From Sulfuriferula sp. (GTDB taxonomy: Bacteria; Pseudomonadota; Gammaproteobacteria; Burkholderiales; Sulfuriferulaceae), in the NCBI GenBank assembly GCA_031291235.1, contig JARLJL010000006.1, forward strand, positions 523,940 through 587,939: a stretch of DNA of 64,000 bases, read 5' to 3'. The notes beneath the pieces are model-generated. The model did no database searches. It had not been told where the DNA came from and saw nothing but the letters and a program-made list of their open reading frames with translations. Positions 63,758-64,000 of this stretch are shown here, in pieces; position 1 is the stretch's first letter, and each line of letters starts with the position of its first letter. The translations under genes and the position numbers were made by a program.

Positions 63758-64000
63758 TCTCTAATTACTTTGCCTTTAAAAAGAGACAAAAACGAGAAGC
63801 AAAATCCCTTGACATTAAGAAGAGAATCTCTAATTACTTTGTCTTTAAAAAAGAGACAAAAACGAGAAGCAAAATCCCTTGGCATTAAGAAGAGAATCTC
63901 TAATTACTTTGTCTTTAAAAAAGAGACAAAAACGAGAAGCAAAATCCCTTGGCATTAAGAAGAGAATCTCTAATTACTTTGTCTTTAAAAAAGAGACAAA
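63758..64000. repeat. 70-bp tandem repeat array, continuing past the window edge
   Basis: Units start with tctctaattactttg at 63758, 63827, 63897 and 63967, a period of 69 then 70 and 70 bp. Copies 2 and 3 are identical; copy 1 differs at several bases, the usual pattern of an older edge. Each unit contains the short dyad agaga-a-tctct and gtct/agac arms around an A-rich loop. The stretch 63623-63757 between the fic start and the array is AT-rich with no gene I can support. Confidence 0.92.

Noticed and set aside
63770..63958. 62-codon open frame through the 70-bp repeat
   Set aside because: The repeat length is not a multiple of three, so the frame changes in each unit; the frame is only open because the DNA is A-rich.
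63758..64000. The 70-bp repeat as a CRISPR array
   Set aside because: The whole 70-bp unit is repeated; there are no variable spacers between constant repeats, and no cas genes are nearby.

Overview
The window is a chromosomal segment of a Gram-negative bacterium, most likely a betaproteobacterium of the Nitrosomonadales / sulfur-oxidiser type. This rests on gene order (rpsU-yqeY-dnaG-rpoD; dnaX-ybaB-recR; ribE-ribBA-ribH-nusB-thiL-pgpA-pncC-recA-recX; gshA-gshB-EIIA-HPr-EI), on the protein families, and on a HiPIP, a persulfide dioxygenase and a sulfide:quinone oxidoreductase relic. The placement is inferred from sequence reading only. Most of the window is GC-rich, dense and housekeeping; AT-rich patches mark accessory DNA (pilin ligase about 13.7-15.7 kb, NERD/BrnTA about 27.3-28.7 kb, and the last 4 kb).

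Layout. 1-12 kb: macromolecular synthesis operon (minus; rpoD runs off the left edge), divergent dnaX-ybaB-recR-HIT, phoR/phoB behind a triple Pho box, tsaD, a small toxin-antitoxin (TA) pair, a coiled-coil membrane protein and plsY. 12-16 kb: FitAB-like TA, a type IV pilin with a clear sigma-54 promoter, then an O-antigen-ligase-type membrane protein that probably glycosylates the pilin. 16-29 kb: hslO, tex, HiPIP, a DNA glycosylase, a MazEF-like TA with two perfect operator palindromes, then ppsA, a beta-CASP metallo-beta-lactamase, an MgtC/DUF4010 protein, cbpA-cbpM, a NERD protein and BrnTA. 28.7-33.5 kb: envelope or secreted proteins, including a C39-like cysteine-peptidase protein followed by a stand-alone copy of its own C-terminal domain, a small signal peptidase and an FNR/CRP-type regulator. 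33.5-40 kb: an FNR-like site, then persulfide dioxygenase, a His-rich protein, a broken SQR, phosphoketolase and acetate kinase, followed by an NlpE-META envelope protein. 40-46 kb: one tightly overlapping minus operon gshA-gshB-apbE-EIIA-HPr-EI. 46-47.7 kb: a TetR repressor and an AhpD-like target sharing one operator motif. 47.7-55.3 kb: recA/recX and the riboflavin-nusB operon, into which an AbrB-Doc TA pair is inserted between ribBA and ribH; yebC lies upstream. 55-59.8 kb: rhodanese, uvrD, rmuC, DUF2288. 59.8-64 kb: accessory tail with an orphan 2-TM protein between two REP-like repeats, a truncated REP-associated transposase, an IS110-family element inside a palindromic sequence, IS remnants, a Fic AMP-transferase and a 70-bp tandem repeat that runs off the right edge.

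The most promising material for something undescribed is the C39-like peptidase plus its orphan domain (30.2-31.9 kb), with two dyads in its upstream region. Next are the REP/RAYT/IS110 nest with the 2-TM protein, the 70-bp repeat array beside the Fic gene, and the TA pair that could control transcription of ribH-nusB. Six toxin-type loci occur within 64 kb.
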